A stretch of 64,000 bases of DNA from Bactericera cockerelli (GCA_024516035.1 CM044964.1:15020575-15084574), one strand, 5' to 3'; shown: positions 10,661 through 22,994, numbered from the stretch's first letter. A program made the numbers and translations. The notes: a model not told the origin generated them from the letters alone.

Positions 10661-11645
10661 AAGATTAGGAGATTACTCGGATCATGTAATGTTTGTTCGG
10701 GCTTTGTTTGGGAAATTTAGGACATAAGTTTCGACACTTCCAGACATAAGTTTCGATAGTTTAAGACGTAAGTTTCAATGCTTTAAAAAGTTTCAGACAT
10801 AAGTTCCGATACTTAAAGTTAAGTGACTCATTTTCCTGAAAGGTGGCTAATCAGAGATAAAGGAAAGGAAAGGACACATTTTTCTGCTGAACAAAATTGT
10901 GTGACATTAATGTTTGTCACAATGTAGCTACAATCTAAGTAGAGCTTTATTCTATAGACTCTTATTGTGAGTAAGTCAGTAATTTAAGGAGCATATAGGG
11001 ACTATATCATGGTTTAGTGTTGATGACTTGATGTTTTACTTTTGTAACTGTTGATGTTTTTTGAACATGGTGTTCATATTAGACATCCTAATGTATGTTT
11101 TTTTGAACATGGTGTTTATATTAGACATCCTAATGTGAATTTATTTTATTGAAACACATTTATATGTCTAAAATTCGAATCCTATACATATAAGAGTGTT
11201 CCTATAGTTGATGTTGTTGTTGTAAAAATAACATTGATGATAATGTTTTACTTCCGAGAAATTTCTAATATTATTAGAAATCCGAAGTATTTGTTCGTTT
11301 TTGTAAAAAAAAAAATTATTTTTTCTTTCACACACAGAGTGCATAATTTATGTCAGGCTTAGCAGCACAGCTCTTAATATGGAGGCGAAAGCTCTCTCAG
11401 CACACTCAAGACGGGGGAGAGCTCGTGACACCCCGCCTAGACTCGCGTCATTTACGTGACCGTGTTACGTCATCCTATATACTTTCACGTATTCCCCTTC
11501 CTTTGTTGTGATTATGATTTATTACCTCCCTCCACCACATTCCTCCTACTAACACACCAGGCAGGAGAAACATTCTCTTTCAGTCACACAGTCCTCTCCA
11601 GTCATCTCTCCATTCCACACATTCCTCCTCAGTAATCTCTCCCTA
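10661..11645. repeat. Short local repeats in AT-rich DNA
   Basis: 10,715-10,815 holds four diverged copies of GACATAAGTTTCGA at ~24-35-bp spacing. 11,055-11,140 holds two copies of a ~45-bp unit with GAACATGGTGTT and ATTAGACATCCTAATGT. 11,247-11,290 is a hairpin (TTCCGAGAAATTTC / GAAATCCGAAG) resembling 22,292. 11,585-11,645 starts the minisatellite that resumes at 11,875. Confidence 0.7.
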
Positions 11646-11874
11646 TAATAATAGTATCACTATTTAGCGGAAGGTAACCACCAGGTGAGGTTAATACTCA
11701 AAGCATTTTCTACCACCTAACAACCCTCAGAGTTTATTACTATATGTTGTCACAAACTCAAATTAATGAGGAAAAATTCATGCACTGGATGGGATTTGAA
11801 CCAACGGATCCCTACGCTGTCTGGATTACCAGGCTAGAGCGTTAACCACATGACTATCAGTGCACAGCTCCCTA
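11646..11874 (-). mobile_element. tRNA-derived SINE, family A
   Basis: Full-length minus-strand copy: head GTGCACTGATAGTCATGTGG, B box GGTTCAAATCCC, body with GGTAGAAAATGCTTTGAG and GCCTGGTGGTTACCTTCC, ATT-rich end. It has landed inside a CTCTCCCT minisatellite, units of which flank it on both sides. Confidence 0.85.
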
Positions 11875-12030
11875 ACACACATTCCTCCCAGTGATCTCTC
11901 CCTACCGCACATTTCACCCCAGTGATCTCTCCCTACACACATTCCACCCCACTGATCTCTCCCTACCACACATTCTACCCCAGTGATCTCTCCCTCCCAC
12001 ACATTTCTCCTCCTTCATATTCCCTCCCAG
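11875..12030. repeat. Minisatellite interrupted by a SINE
   Basis: Units of ~36 bp with CCAGTGATCTCTCCCTACC and ACACATTC continue the array seen at 11,585-11,645. Confidence 0.8.
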
Positions 12031-12167
12031 TCACACACACTTGCCAGTACATTTTACACAAAGGACGAGCCGAGAAGAAGGTACACCAATTTATTTTCTT
12101 CTATTCTTAAGTCTAAACACACAGTAGTAAGATTTATTTGCAAGCTCGGGAGCTTTCTCTCCATATA

Positions 12168-12275
12168 AATAGGGAGGGAGGGAGGGAGAGAGAGAGAGAG
12201 AGAGGGAGAGAGAGAGAGCGGGGGTGGGGAAGATAGAGAAAGTGAGTGAGTGAGTGAGTGAGTGAGTGAGTGAGT

Positions 12276-12344
<69 letters not shown>

Positions 12345-12390
12345 GGGAGCGGGGAAGATAGAGAAAGTGAGTGAAAGAGAGAGACAGCAT
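12168..12390. repeat. GA/GTGA compound microsatellite
   Basis: GGGA repeats, (GA)n, (GTGA)n at about 12,240-12,282 and a long perfect (GA)n to about 12,341. Confidence 0.95.
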
Positions 12391-13331
12391 AGGTGAGAGG
12401 AGTATAAGAGGAGCTGTAGAGAATCCTTTCTTTGGGATGAATTTTGAATGGGTAGGTACTTGAAGTTTTCTACCTCTAGAGAAGTTTGAAGAATTTGTTC
12501 AGAACTCGTATGCTACATGCATTTCTAGACGAAAATTGTCTACAACGTACAGGTACAAGGTAGTTCAAGTGACACTTGCTTGGAAAACTATTTCATAAAA
12601 ATAGTACAACCAACGATCCCAAAACGCACAATGTACAACAAAAAAATCGCAGGAGATTCCATGTTGTCACAGTAGAAATAAAAAGAAAATAATAAAAACT
12701 TCTTACTGCAAGGTCTGCGTGTGAAATTAACTGTGGTCTAAAGTACGGGGAAACAGCGAGTATTTTTTACAATTCTGATTTTATTTTCAAAATGGGAATA
12801 ATTATAATAAAAAACAATCATAATTAATTACTGTTCAATGAATTTTATATTTTATTTATTAGGATTGAGTTTGGCACATTTCCAAACAGACCCAGAAAAA
12901 AAATAATCCTCTCCATTTTTTTTTTTTTTTTTTTTCATTACAATTTTTATATTCAATTTCCAGAGTTTTCTGTTTGTGTTGTATTGTGGGTTGTGTTTTT
13001 TATGTTATGGAGAGTTTGTGTTTAGATTTTTTCCTTCATTTTCATCTCATCTCTCCCCCTGCCTTTTCCTTACCTCCTTTCTCTCTCCCTCCCTCCCTCC
13101 GATATTCTCCATAAACATTTTTTGTTCTCTCGCATCCATTTATAAAATTGTATAAATTGCTTTCTTAAAAACATGTGACCGAAACTGTTCCAAAAGGGAT
13201 TTCATGATTCCACGCGTCACGCTGAGGGAAAATTATGGCCTTTTCGAGCATATAAATGTCAAACAAAAGAAGAAAGGACACTCACGTACCAGAGGAAGAT
13301 ATGCGGGAAATATTTTTTGGTCTGAAGACAG
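12391..13331. other. No gene seen
   Basis: AT-rich, with a T run near 12,917-12,936 and a CT-rich stretch at 13,040-13,105. Confidence 0.55.
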
Positions 13332-13470
13332 ATTTTTTTACTGGGGTTTAACGTTCCGTCTCCAGGTCATCTCGAGGTGAGGGTTTACCCTTCACTCGCA
13401 GGAAACTTAAAAAACCTGCTACTCTACTAAACCTCATCCAGCCTGGGTTAGGCCACGAATAGTTGGCATC
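13332..13470 (-). mobile_element. 5S-derived SINE tail
   Basis: Minus-strand match to the 37,812 SINE tail: CCAGGCTGG-type core (AGCCTGGGTTAGG on plus), GCAGGTTTTTTAAGTTTCCTG, GGTAAACCCTC and a terminal A run (T7 at 13,333). The 5S head is missing. Confidence 0.65.
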
Positions 13471-13489
13471 GACCAAGTTTTCACTTTCA

Positions 13490-13521
<32 letters not shown>

Positions 13522-14096
13522 CTCCACTTCTTTTTCTCTCCCACAACTCTCTCTCTTCCCCCAACATCGTTGAAACTAAAAACTAGAATTCATGGAATAG
13601 ATTTATTTTTCTGTTTTCATCTTCACTTCCAACCCCCCCCCCTTCTGGTCCCTCTGAAACAGTTTCAAAAGTTCTCGTTTGGCGAAGGAAATAATTTGCT
13701 CGTTAACAATTTATTTTCTTGGACCATATATACTCGTATAGATAATATTTACACAAGTATATGGTATGTACGACTAGATATACATTTAACTGCAGTAACT
13801 TTTCTTGTGTAAACTAACAACAAATATCAGGACCCTACTCTATGGTGTTTCTTTATGATTTTATTATACAGTGAACACTACTGTATAATCAATTATTGTA
13901 AGCAGATATCACAGCTAAATGCCTTTTTGGAAGTGTTAAAAAGTTCATCTTCGCGGTACAAAAATTCCCTACCAAGTCTTCGACACAAGAAATGTCTGAA
14001 ATTAATTTTGGGGCCCGATTTTTCATCAGTCTCTTTCCTACCTACACCTGGACTCTAGAGCAATCTCATAGAGACAAGTATTAATCCTTATTTTGA
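13471..14096. other. No gene; short CT tract
   Basis: (CT)n near 13,492-13,560, then AT-rich unique-looking DNA. The 80- and 67-residue frames resemble nothing I know. Confidence 0.5.
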
Positions 14097-14128
14097 CTTT
14101 CCTTATCCTATAATAAGGAAAGTAATGG
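14097..14128. repeat. Palindrome, family P
   Basis: GACTTTCCTTATCCTATAAT followed by AAGGAAAGTAA: a 30-bp perfect-looking inverted repeat. Nearly the same palindrome ends the element at 26,877-27,497. Confidence 0.75.
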
Positions 14129-14584
14129 AATCACCCAAAAAAATTATATAGTAATAGTAAAATGTTTTTTATTTGTACATTATCCTTGTTGTTTAACGAA
14201 TTATTTGCCTAATAGTTAAATTTAATTTAAAATTGCTCCACTTAAAACTAATGTAGGACAAGGACTAGACCTTCCAGACTAGACCATCCGTAAGTACCTT
14301 TATCCTTATACTTGTCCAAGAAGTACCCTGACTCAAATGGATATAGCAATGTACCAAACAAATCCTCAAGCTGGACGTATAAATTGAAAAAAAAACACAA
14401 AAAACAAATTCCCTCCAAAAAAAACTTCTAATTATTAACCCTTGAAACTTAACAGTCGAAGAAAAAGACATGTATGAATAAATCGAATAATTAAAGGGTC
14501 CTCCTTAGTGCTGTTGTCTTTTGATTCTCCAGTGTATCTTAACAAAACCCTTTCTTCTTTTACTCCGTCTTTTCCATTCCACTT
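14129..14584. other. No gene seen
   Basis: AT-rich unique-looking sequence. Confidence 0.5.
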
Positions 14585-14650
14585 GAGCAGAGTCGACGTT
14601 GATCAACCTCATGGTTGAGGTTGGTTGGTCTTGGCACATTTTTTAAGCCA
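14585..14650 (-). repeat. Hairpin repeat, family F
   Basis: It contains CAACCTCATGGTTGAGGTTG, itself an inverted repeat. Sister copies lie at 16,590, 28,083 and 57,778, all with CAACCTCAACCATGAGGTTG or a close variant and a nearby GCCGAC. Confidence 0.65.
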
Positions 14651-15499
14651 ACGTCTCTATATTTGATTGAGCGCCCTGGATTAGAATTTTCTATGTGAAA
14701 AATCTGCTCCGGCCAGGGGGGGGATTGAACTCAGGATCGAACAAAATCCTTTAATTTATCAAAAATCTATACTTTCTTATACTAGTCGTGGAAAGGAATA
14801 GTTTTCATTTTCACAGATCATCATTGCAGCATGCAAGAAATAAATCCTTACCTCTCTGAGGAAATAGACAAACACACTTTGCAGAAGAAATCCTCCCAAC
14901 TCCATTTTTTTTTTTTACAATATATGAGTCATTCCTCCACTGTCCGGCTACCATCGTTCACGATGACGCCACCCTATGATGATGATGAATATACGAGAAG
15001 AGTAGTGTGTGTGTATCTTATGTTGCCTTTAAACTATAAAATATTTTGGTGGTCAAGTCCCATCAGATGGACATGGTCGTACAAAGAGGCAATGCTGCCC
15101 CAGTGCTTCGAGATTCCCTGTCTGTCTGATGAGAGAGTTTGAGTTAGGAGTTGTGTATTTACACAACTTGTAAAATAAATAAATAAAAAATATTGTAAAA
15201 AAAACTTAAGTGTCCCATTTTTTACATTGAAGAAAAAAAAATATGTTCAACTGACAATCCAAGAAAGAAATATTGAAAGTCCCAATAGGTTAAACTTGAT
15301 TTGAGGGCAGCTTCCCGAAGTTAGTGGGTGCTGGAGGGAGGAAGGGAGGAGAGACAAAACAAGAGAACAACTTTTAACTAACTTTTACATTATTTTCCTC
15401 TTGCTCCGTTCACATCGAAATTCAATTTTTGTTTTGATTTAAAAACACTTTTTATAACTGCTCTTTTTTTCATCTATCTATTTTCCTTTCACACACGTA
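14651..15499. other. No gene seen
   Basis: Mixed sequence ending AATAAATAAATAAAA near 15,176, possibly a retroposon tail; the 103-residue plus-strand frame at 14,831 is unrecognised and not supported. Confidence 0.5.
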
Positions 15500-15614
15500 C
15501 TCATCTTACACACAATCTCTCTCTCCCTGCCTCTCTCTCTCCCTGCCTCTCTCTCTCTCTCTCCCTCCCTCCCTCTCTCTCTCTCTCTCTCTCCCTGCCT
15601 CTCTCTCTCTCCCT

Positions 15615-15664
<50 letters not shown>

Positions 15665-15684
15665 CTCATTCTCTCTCTCCTCTG

Positions 15685-15731
<47 letters not shown>

Positions 15732-15733
15732 CT

Positions 15734-15767
<34 letters not shown>

Positions 15768-15790
15768 CTCTTTCTCACACACACACAAGC
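15500..15790. repeat. CT microsatellite with T run
   Basis: (CT)n mixed with CCCTGC and CCCT units, then a ~31-base T run at 15,737-15,767 and a short CA run. Confidence 0.95.
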
Positions 15791-16589
15791 ACACATAAAA
15801 GCACATGCACACACTCTTTTTCTTTACCTCCCCTTCTCCCTCCCTTCCTCTCTGGCCTATTTCTTATTGTCCCCCCCTCTTTTTCATTAAACTTCTATTT
15901 TTCTTCCCTCCCCTTCAATATCTGTCTCGTCCATTATATTCAACTTAATGCAGCTCCAACACAACCACTAAATCGTCCACGTTTCCCACATTAGTCAGAA
16001 AAAGATTCTCGAGAGAAAAAATCCCGAATAACATGGTATTAAATAGAATGTTACAAATTTTATGGCTCCACCCCTCCCTCCGCTGTCCCCGCCTCCCAGG
16101 GTTTCGTCCTAATAATAACAGTTATAATCATGTTAAATTTTGAATTGAAATTTTATGTAAATTTCAGTCGAAAAGAGGGAAAAAATGGATACTTCAAAAT
16201 GGGGATGCTCGGGCCAGACACGGGGAGGGGAGGGGAGGGGAGAAAAATGGGTCCACAACTATAATAATGTGAAGGCTGAAGGCATATGAAATGTACATGG
16301 AACTGAAATATAATATAGAAACCAGATACATAGGTTCATGTACATATCTATGTGAAAAACGAGAACAATAGGGACAGAATGTAGATATAAAGGAGACATG
16401 AATAATATTAATGTATTGTATGCTATTATTTACTGTTCAAATCGGGAGCAGAAATTTAGGAGATGTAGAAATGTAAAGTAGGAGATAGGTACCAAAATGG
16501 TCACTATTTTTCTTCCCATGACGGTTATTTCCTTAAATCTTTCTCAATGATAATTGACATAACGAGAAAATTTATCATACCTCAATTAG
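15791..16589. other. No gene seen
   Basis: Pyrimidine-rich at first, then AT-rich. A (GGGGA)n block of four units is at 16,221-16,242. Confidence 0.5.
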
Positions 16590-16640
16590 CGTTAGGAAGC
16601 TACCAACCTCAACCATGAGTTGAACAAAGCCGACCTAAAT
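16590..16640 (+). repeat. Hairpin repeat, family F
   Basis: ACCAACCTCAACCATGAGTT followed by GAACAAAGCCGACC; matches 28,083. Confidence 0.6.
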
Positions 16641-16804
16641 AGGAAAATATTTATGTATACTTGGGACTTGAACCACCAACCTCCAGGTTTCAAACAATAC
16701 CTTACCGAACAACATCGCCGAAAATTCATCACTTCCAACAACATCACCGAGACATCATCTCACCTTCTGTAGAGCAACATTGTCAATTCACCCATCACAA
16801 GAAC

Positions 16805-17017
16805 CGTGCACTGGTAGTACAGTGGTAACGCGCTAGTCTGGTAATCCAGGTAGCGTAGACATCCGTTGGTTGAATCCCAGCCAGTGTATGAATTTTTCCT
16901 CGTTAATTAAGTTTGTGACAACATAATAATAAGACTCTGAGGGTTAGGTGGTAGAAAATGGATTGAGCATTAATCTCGCCTGGTGGTTACCTTCCAGTAA
17001 AGATTGTTATTATTATC
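16805..17017 (+). mobile_element. tRNA-derived SINE, family A
   Basis: Best plus-strand copy: GTGCACTGGTAGTACAGTGG, AACGCGCTAGTCTGGTAATC, B box GGTTGAATCCC, then the family body and an ATTATTATT tail. There is no acceptor-stem closure, so it is not a tRNA gene. Confidence 0.85.
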
Positions 17018-17299
17018 CATATCACTATAACAACTACTTTAATGTACATTTTACGGAAATCTAGACCCTTCTCTTACGTATTGTGTAATGGCTCTGTTTA
17101 ATTTCACAAATATGTTACAGTACACGTGTTGGCCATCTCATTAAGAAAAGAAATAAAACTCTCGTTATAAATGTGAATTATTCATTAGCACGAGTGTTAG
17201 TGGAACGATTAAATCCGCAACAAGCATTACTTTGCATGCAAACACATCTCGGGTTGAAGTCAGACGCACACACAGACACATCAGGAGGTAAAGTAGGTA
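17018..17299. other. No gene seen
   Basis: AT-rich spacer before the microsatellite cluster. Confidence 0.5.
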
Positions 17300-17376
17300 A
17301 ACAGAGGGTGTGTGTATGTGAGTGAGTGAGTTAGAGTGAGAGAGAAAGAGAGAGAGAGTGATAGTGAGTGAGTGAC

Positions 17377-17450
<74 letters not shown>

Positions 17451-17842
17451 AAGAGAGAGAAAGAGAGAGTGATAGTGATCGTGAGTGTGAGTGAGAGTGA
17501 GTGTGAGTGTGAGAGTGAGAGTGAGTGTGAGAGTGAGAGTGAGTGTGAGAGTGAGTGTGAAAGTGAGAGTGAGAGTGTGAGTGAGTAAGAGAGAGAGTGT
17601 GTGAGTGAGAGAGATTGAGAGTGAGAGGGAGAATGAGAGTGAGAATGAGAGAGTGTGTGAGACTGAGTGAAAGTAAGGATAGAGATAGAAAGACAAAGAG
17701 AGAAACATAAAAGAGAGAGAAAGGGAGATAAAAAGAGAAGAGAGTGGGGACAGAGGAGAAGTCAACAAGATAGTTATGAAATAGAGAAAAGACTGATGAC
17801 GAGAGAAATGAAAGAAAAAGGGAAGAGAGGTAGACAGAGTGG

Positions 17843-17891
<49 letters not shown>

Positions 17892-17930
17892 GGAGGAGAG
17901 AGAGAGAGAGAGAGAGAGAAGGTGAAGGAG
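17300..17930. repeat. GA/GTGA/GAGTGT microsatellite cluster
   Basis: (GA)n at 17,375-17,470, interspersed GTGAGA and GTGAGT units to about 17,670, and (GA)n with GGA interruptions at 17,845-17,920. The 245-residue Ser/Leu/His-Thr frame on the minus strand reflects these repeats. Confidence 0.95.
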
Positions 17931-18327
17931 AGTTTAACTTTAACAAGGTAGTTACGAAACGTCGGAAATGAGGAGAGAGAGCGGACAGACAGAGGGAGAA
18001 GCAAAAGAGGAGACACATGGAAGAAGAGAGGAGAGGGGAAGGAAGGAAAGGAGGGAGGTAAAACGGATAACCTTAACAAGGTAGTTATGAAACAGCGAAG
18101 ACTAGGAGGAGACAGGAAGTGTAGCACTTTGGGGAGAGAGGAGAGGGAGGAGGGAGCGAATAGCGGCGGAATTCAATGAAAAGTGCAAGCCAAAGAGCAT
18201 CACTAATAATAATAATCAATTTACCATCTTTTACAAGAGTCACTGAACTGACCTGTTTTTTTTTCAGTCATAATAATATGCTTTTATCTTTCGATAAAAG
18301 GATATTATTGGCCTGCAAAAAGGACCA
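17931..18327. other. No gene; duplicated module
   Basis: TTAACAAGGTAGTTA(C/T)GAAAC recurs at 17,938, 18,072 and, diverged, 17,763, each amid purine-rich sequence: a decayed ~130-bp tandem repeat. Confidence 0.6.
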
Positions 18328-18447
18328 GTCAGTAAGGCATTAAAGATTAGTGGTAAAGGCGGCACTCTGTGAACTCGTGGGTTCGAAACCCAGACGGGAT
18401 ATGACAAGTTATTCTCCCATTTGGGATTTTTACTACACGCATAATAA
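18328..18447 (+). mobile_element. tRNA-derived SINE, family C
   Basis: TAGTGGTAAAGGCGGCACTC, then GTGAACTCGTGGGTTCGAAACC (B box GGTTCGAAACC), then GACGGGATATGACAAG and an ATAATAATA tail. It has the better preserved B box of the family; the tail is short. Confidence 0.75.
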
Positions 18448-18911
18448 TACAAGGGGGGGGGGATATAGAGAGGAGAGAAATCGTGAAGATTCAGGAGGGG
18501 GGGTAGATGTGAGGTGCTGAGAGAAAGAACTATCTTCTTGAAGAGATGGATAGAAGAGTGTGGGTGAGAGCTAGATAAAGAGCAAGAGGAGAGAGTGAGA
18601 GAGAGAGATTTATATTTTATTTTTTTATAATAAAATTATATAAATTCCATAAGTTAATGCTTACTTTTAGAGAAATAAGAAGAGGGAAATGAAGAGAAAC
18701 AGAGAGAGAGAGAGAGAAGAAGAGAGAGAGAGTGAGAAGGAGGGAGGTAGATGGAAATGATAATGCAATGTGAACAATTCCCACAGGAGATATCTTGACT
18801 CGCAGATAGGGAGAAATCAATGAATCGGGAATAGAACAGAGAGGGAAGAAAATAACATGGGGAAATACAAGAGGCGAGAGAGAGAGAGAGAGGGAGGAGA
18901 GAGAGAGAGAG

Positions 18912-18963
<52 letters not shown>

Positions 18964-19105
18964 AGAGGAGAGGAGAGGGATAGAAAGCAGATTAGAAGAA
19001 AGAGGAATGAGATAAGAAGTTCTTGAGAAGGACGAATAGGAGGTAAAGTTTGGGTAGGGAAATAGATGTAAAAAGCTCTAAGAGAGAGAGAGGGAGAGAG
19101 GGAGA

Positions 19106-19149
<44 letters not shown>

Positions 19150-19180
19150 GTCAGAGAGAGAAATAGAGTGAGAGAGTGAG
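18448..19180. repeat. GA-rich microsatellite cluster
   Basis: (GA)n with GGA interruptions at about 18,595-18,610, 18,695-18,735, 18,875-18,970 and 19,080-19,150; G run at 18,453. Confidence 0.9.
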
Positions 19181-19654
19181 GGAGATTAGAAGAGAAGGGA
19201 ATAAGATAAGCAGCTCTTAAGAAGGAGAGAAAGGAGGTAAAGTTCGTTAAATTCAATCGGTATTACATGAAGAGCACAGTCGCCTTGACACTGCACAACA
19301 GTTGCCAGTGTTACTCGTGGAAGGCATCTCATTGTAAGCTCTGTACACAAATACATAGATAGTTTGTCGCCTTTTACAAAATAAATGGTTTGAATAAGTC
19401 CTCTTCTTTTTTCTTTTTTTTTAATTTTAATTTCTCCATGTTTTTCACAAAAGTACAGCATTGTTTATGCATCAAACTGGGTATGGAGGCTTCTTAGACT
19501 TAGAATAAAAAAAAAAAAAAAAAAAAAAACTAAGGAAAAAGACTTTTTATATTTGAACAGATCTCGAGTGTCAAAAATGAATGGTTTCTGATCAGCTCGA
19601 TATTGAAAAAAAATAGGACGCTTGCAATATTTTCTAAACTTTAGAAAAGTTCTT
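19181..19654. other. No gene; A run
   Basis: Unique-looking DNA with a 24-base A run at 19,507-19,530. Confidence 0.5.
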
Positions 19655-19760
19655 CTTATCAATCACTCAAACTTGCTTTACTAAAAAATTGCCACACTAG
19701 ATATTCGAACCTCCGCCCTCCAGGTAACGAGTCCGCCAATCGAGCTACTGAGGTAGGCAA
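19655..19760 (-). mobile_element. Degraded tRNA-derived SINE, family B
   Basis: The minus strand shows TAGCTCGATTGGCGGACTCG, GGAGG and TTCGAATATC in place of the B box, and AAGCAAGTTTGAGTGATTG, the family B body. Confidence 0.6.
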
Positions 19761-19785
19761 CATGTTTACCACATCCGGTAGAGTT

Positions 19786-19972
19786 ACTCTCGACTCCCCG
19801 AAAGTTACTCCACTCTCCGAAAGTTACTCCACTCCCGAAAGTTACTCCACTCCCCGAAAGTTACTCCACTCCCGAAAGTTACTCCACTCCCCGAAAGTTA
19901 CTCCACTCCCCGAAAGTTACTCCACTCCCGAAAGTTACTCCACTCCCCGAAAATTACTCCACTCCCAAAAGT
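19786..19972. repeat. 18/19-bp minisatellite
   Basis: About ten units of GAAAGTTACTCCACTCCC(C) with one- or two-base differences; units with three and four C's are intermixed. Confidence 0.95.
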
Positions 19973-20161
19973 CCCGGTGGTGAACACCGATCCACCGGTT
20001 TCTCCTAATACAGGTTAGTATTACAAAACTGTCCGAAAACCAATGAAGTTTCGACCGCTAATTAAACTCACTCCATTCACTTAGGCAACATGTCTGGTTT
20101 GTATTTTCAGCAGGAACGTATGGCAAAATATATTATCCTAATATGTATTCAAATTAGCTAG
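19973..20161. other. No gene seen
   Basis: Short unique-looking spacer. Confidence 0.5.
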
Positions 20162-20436
20162 TTTACAATCAGGCGCGGCCGATGGGAAAATGTTTTGGGG
20201 GTGCTGCCACGTAAACCGGACTAAAATGGGATTTATTGAGGTGCTCTTTCAGTATCTAAAGAGTTTGAGTTTGTCTACCACGTCAATCATTATAATTACG
20301 CATTATTTATTCCAGAAATGTGTGATGATTTTCTTTGTGTACGAGATAAGAATTGAGAAAATCCTTTCTTTTTCTTTTTCGTCTGGGGGTGCTGGAGTTC
20401 CGCAGCTCCTTAGCACCGGCCGCGTCTGTTTACATT
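20162..20436. mobile_element. hAT-type MITE with 8-bp target duplication
   Basis: The element runs 20,170-20,428 (259 bp). Left end CAGGCGCGGCCGATG; right end reversed CAGACGCGGCCGGTG. Flanks TTTACAAT (20,162-20,169) and TTTACATT (20,429-20,436) match at 7 of 8 bases. CAG-starting ends and 8-bp duplication are hAT traits. The 86-residue frame inside is not a transposase. Confidence 0.8.
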
Positions 20437-20639
20437 ACACTATTATTTAGATTAGAGAGCAAACCCAGGGCTGGCTGTGGCCAATACCCAACGTTGCTTA
20501 TTCGAGGATTATGTTCTGATAAATTAAAGGCATGGCCGCATCGCGAATGAAAGTATTTTCAACTTTTTCTCAGCAAATTGGCTAATTATTGAAGCGGTCA
20601 TCTAGCATAACCAATGTTGATAGCAACCCGATACTTGAA

Positions 20640-20895
20640 TTTTCTTCAAGGTGAACTTGGTGGTCGAAGGGAGTGGTTAAGGACAATCCAGGTTGCGTGG
20701 TCCTTTGGTTCGGATCCCACCAAGTGTTGACCCAGCACTTAAATGAGAAGTATTGTGTCACTTCTCGCCCATCAGAGGGTAGGCATACTACGGGATGGGC
20801 AGGCTACAACACAGACCACAAGCGTCTACAGTAGCTCCTGTTTCATGGCTACGAAATAAAAAAGGCTGTGAAACACTCATCTTTAAAAAAAAAGA
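20640..20895 (+). mobile_element. tRNA-derived SINE, family E
   Basis: A-box-like TGGTCGAAGGGAGTGG and B box GGTTCGGATCCC are ~45 bp apart, followed by a ~170-bp unrelated body with GAAATAAAAAAGGCTGTG and an A10 run. A degraded relative is at 4,970. Confidence 0.7.
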
Positions 20896-22291
20896 GAATT
20901 TAACCACAAAATAAATATAGTTGTGGACGTGGCACCAAAACAAGTGCTGGAATAAAGTGATTCTTTGGTCCTAATCGGACAGTATAAAATAAGGGTCGTA
21001 CTCGGGACAAGCCCTGTTCCTATGGAAGGGTCCGCCGGGCTTATAGTCAGGAGAAAATACTAATTATTACACGGTGGGCATTACTCGGGAGACAAAATGG
21101 CGGCTCTAATTATTTACGACACTAAGTCTAATTTATTTGCTATCCCAAGGGGTTATCAAAATTTCTAAAATTTTACAAAATAGTAAACGAAGGTTGAACT
21201 TAGAATTGTCCCGTTTTTCACAGTATTGTATACGTATTTACTTCCTATAATCCATGGAAAGACTACATGAATATTTTAGTTTTTTCAGTTACGAACAATA
21301 AAGTTCGCTGCATCCCATATGCGGTTAAACTCAGGTATAAAGGTTCTTTCGTCTGACCGCAGCTATGAGGAAAGTCAACCTTTTCCTACAGGTCTATAAC
21401 CTAAATTTGACCGCAGCTGAGATTCACCGATGGAATTTGAACAGTCTTCTCACCAAACAACTTCTCACCATAATCAGCTCATTATTTTTAGTTTATTAAG
21501 TACAGGTTGAAGAGTTGAGACACCAAATAACAGAACTTTTAGTTCTTATGAAATTCGCCAACATTGACAAGGAAGATGAATAAATAATTAGAAGAAGAAG
21601 AGCTTCTTCATAATAAAATTGTTTTTTTGTCTCTTTTATACGGGTAAAAATAATTAGGTATAGACTTTAAAAAAAAATCTTAGAAGCCAAATAAAAATGG
21701 CTTAGGATGGGTCCTCTGTATACAAAAAAAATATGAAGAATAAAACAAATGATTTATTTATTATTATATTTAAGACATTACTGATGCACGATCAGTCCTC
21801 AGAGAAGTCCCTTTATATCGATAATTCCAACAAAGTATGATTATGATTTGGTGACCCCTGGTCTATCCTAATTAGCCCTTTGTTTTTGTACCTAGCTATC
21901 TCTGAAATATAGGAGTCGTCCCTCCCTCTGACTTTGCCTTAGTAGGCTGGGTCTGGACTCTGGGGTACATCATGCAGGGGTGTGTGCAGGGCCTTTATGC
22001 AAATCTTTTCATACAGTAAAAATGATGTTCGTAAAAAAATCCTTACTAGATTAATACTTTTTAAATGAAAACAAAATTTAAAAAATCCACCAAATCATAA
22101 AAAACTCGATGGTTTTTTTCATTTTTTATTTAATAGCAAGATAACAATATACATATACAAAGGTATTTTTCCTAAGCTAGAGCTTCTTAGAATACTTCTA
22201 CTATGTCTAATTTTCACTACTTGATTTTGATAAATAATGAAGAAATAGGTCACAAATTTAATGTTGTTCTCCAAACAAACATAATAATTCC
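20896..22291. other. No gene seen
   Basis: AT-rich with several short A runs. No supported frame and no clear repeat. Confidence 0.55.
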
Positions 22292-22332
22292 GATTTCTAA
22301 TATTAGAAATTTATCGGAAGTAATTGATAAGA
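22292..22332. repeat. Palindrome, family Q
   Basis: AATTCCGATTTCTAATATTA followed by GAAATTTATCGGAAGTAATT. It resembles the hairpin at 11,247-11,290; they may be ends of a shared element. Confidence 0.6.
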
Positions 22333-22346
22333 TGATGACTAGTATA

Positions 22347-22470
22347 AGGGTTGGGTGGAAGAGATTGCCATAGACAATAACCCGCCCTTTAGTTAGGACA
22401 TATGTTTTTATATATTTTTCTATTCTTTTTCATTTTATTGTATATATTATTTCCATTTTTTCATTGTTTA
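22347..22470 (+). mobile_element. LINE 3' end, family L1
   Basis: GGTTGGGTGGAAGAGATTGCC, a hairpin-like CATAGACAAT, AACCCGCCCTTTAG, then T-rich 3' UTR with TTGTATATATT as in the 1,206 copy. No poly(A) tail clearly seen. Confidence 0.65.
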
Positions 22471-22994
22471 AATACTTTTAGCTCGAGCATCAGAGGCACG
22501 CTTCCTCTCGGTAGTGAGATGGAAGAAATATTTTACATTTGAAATATAACACCTAAAGTAATATTTCATTCATAGCAAAAAAAAAATACTTTAAATAATT
22601 ATGTACTCTGTATTATGTCCATTTATATCTAATAAAGTGTAAAATATAATTTAAGTACTCGAGTTCCTAATAAATGTCCATTGAGGATGGTTATTCATTT
22701 ATTAACTTACATTGATGGCGGGCCTTCACATACACAGAGTTGACGAGGATGTTTTCCAGTTCCATTGGATTAGAGGTGGAGCACTTTCTGAATCGACGGC
22801 AACGTGATCTAGTCCCTCGATTCCATTGAACCGTGACACTTCCTAAGTACAAAGCCTATTAGGATTCAAACTTGAAGCGAGAAAGCCAATTTTGTTGGGG
22901 ACTTGAATGACTTCATGTTGATAATGAATAACTCACACTACGTAGTCTTTAGCATTTTTGGTATCAATTTTTTATTGATTACTTCTAAGAATAT
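22471..22994. other. No gene seen
   Basis: AT-rich unique-looking DNA. Confidence 0.5.

Noticed and set aside
17281..18018. 245-residue and other long Ser/Leu/Arg/Glu-rich frames
   Set aside because: They coincide with GA/CT microsatellites that lack stop codons in some frames. No domain or mixed composition supports a protein.
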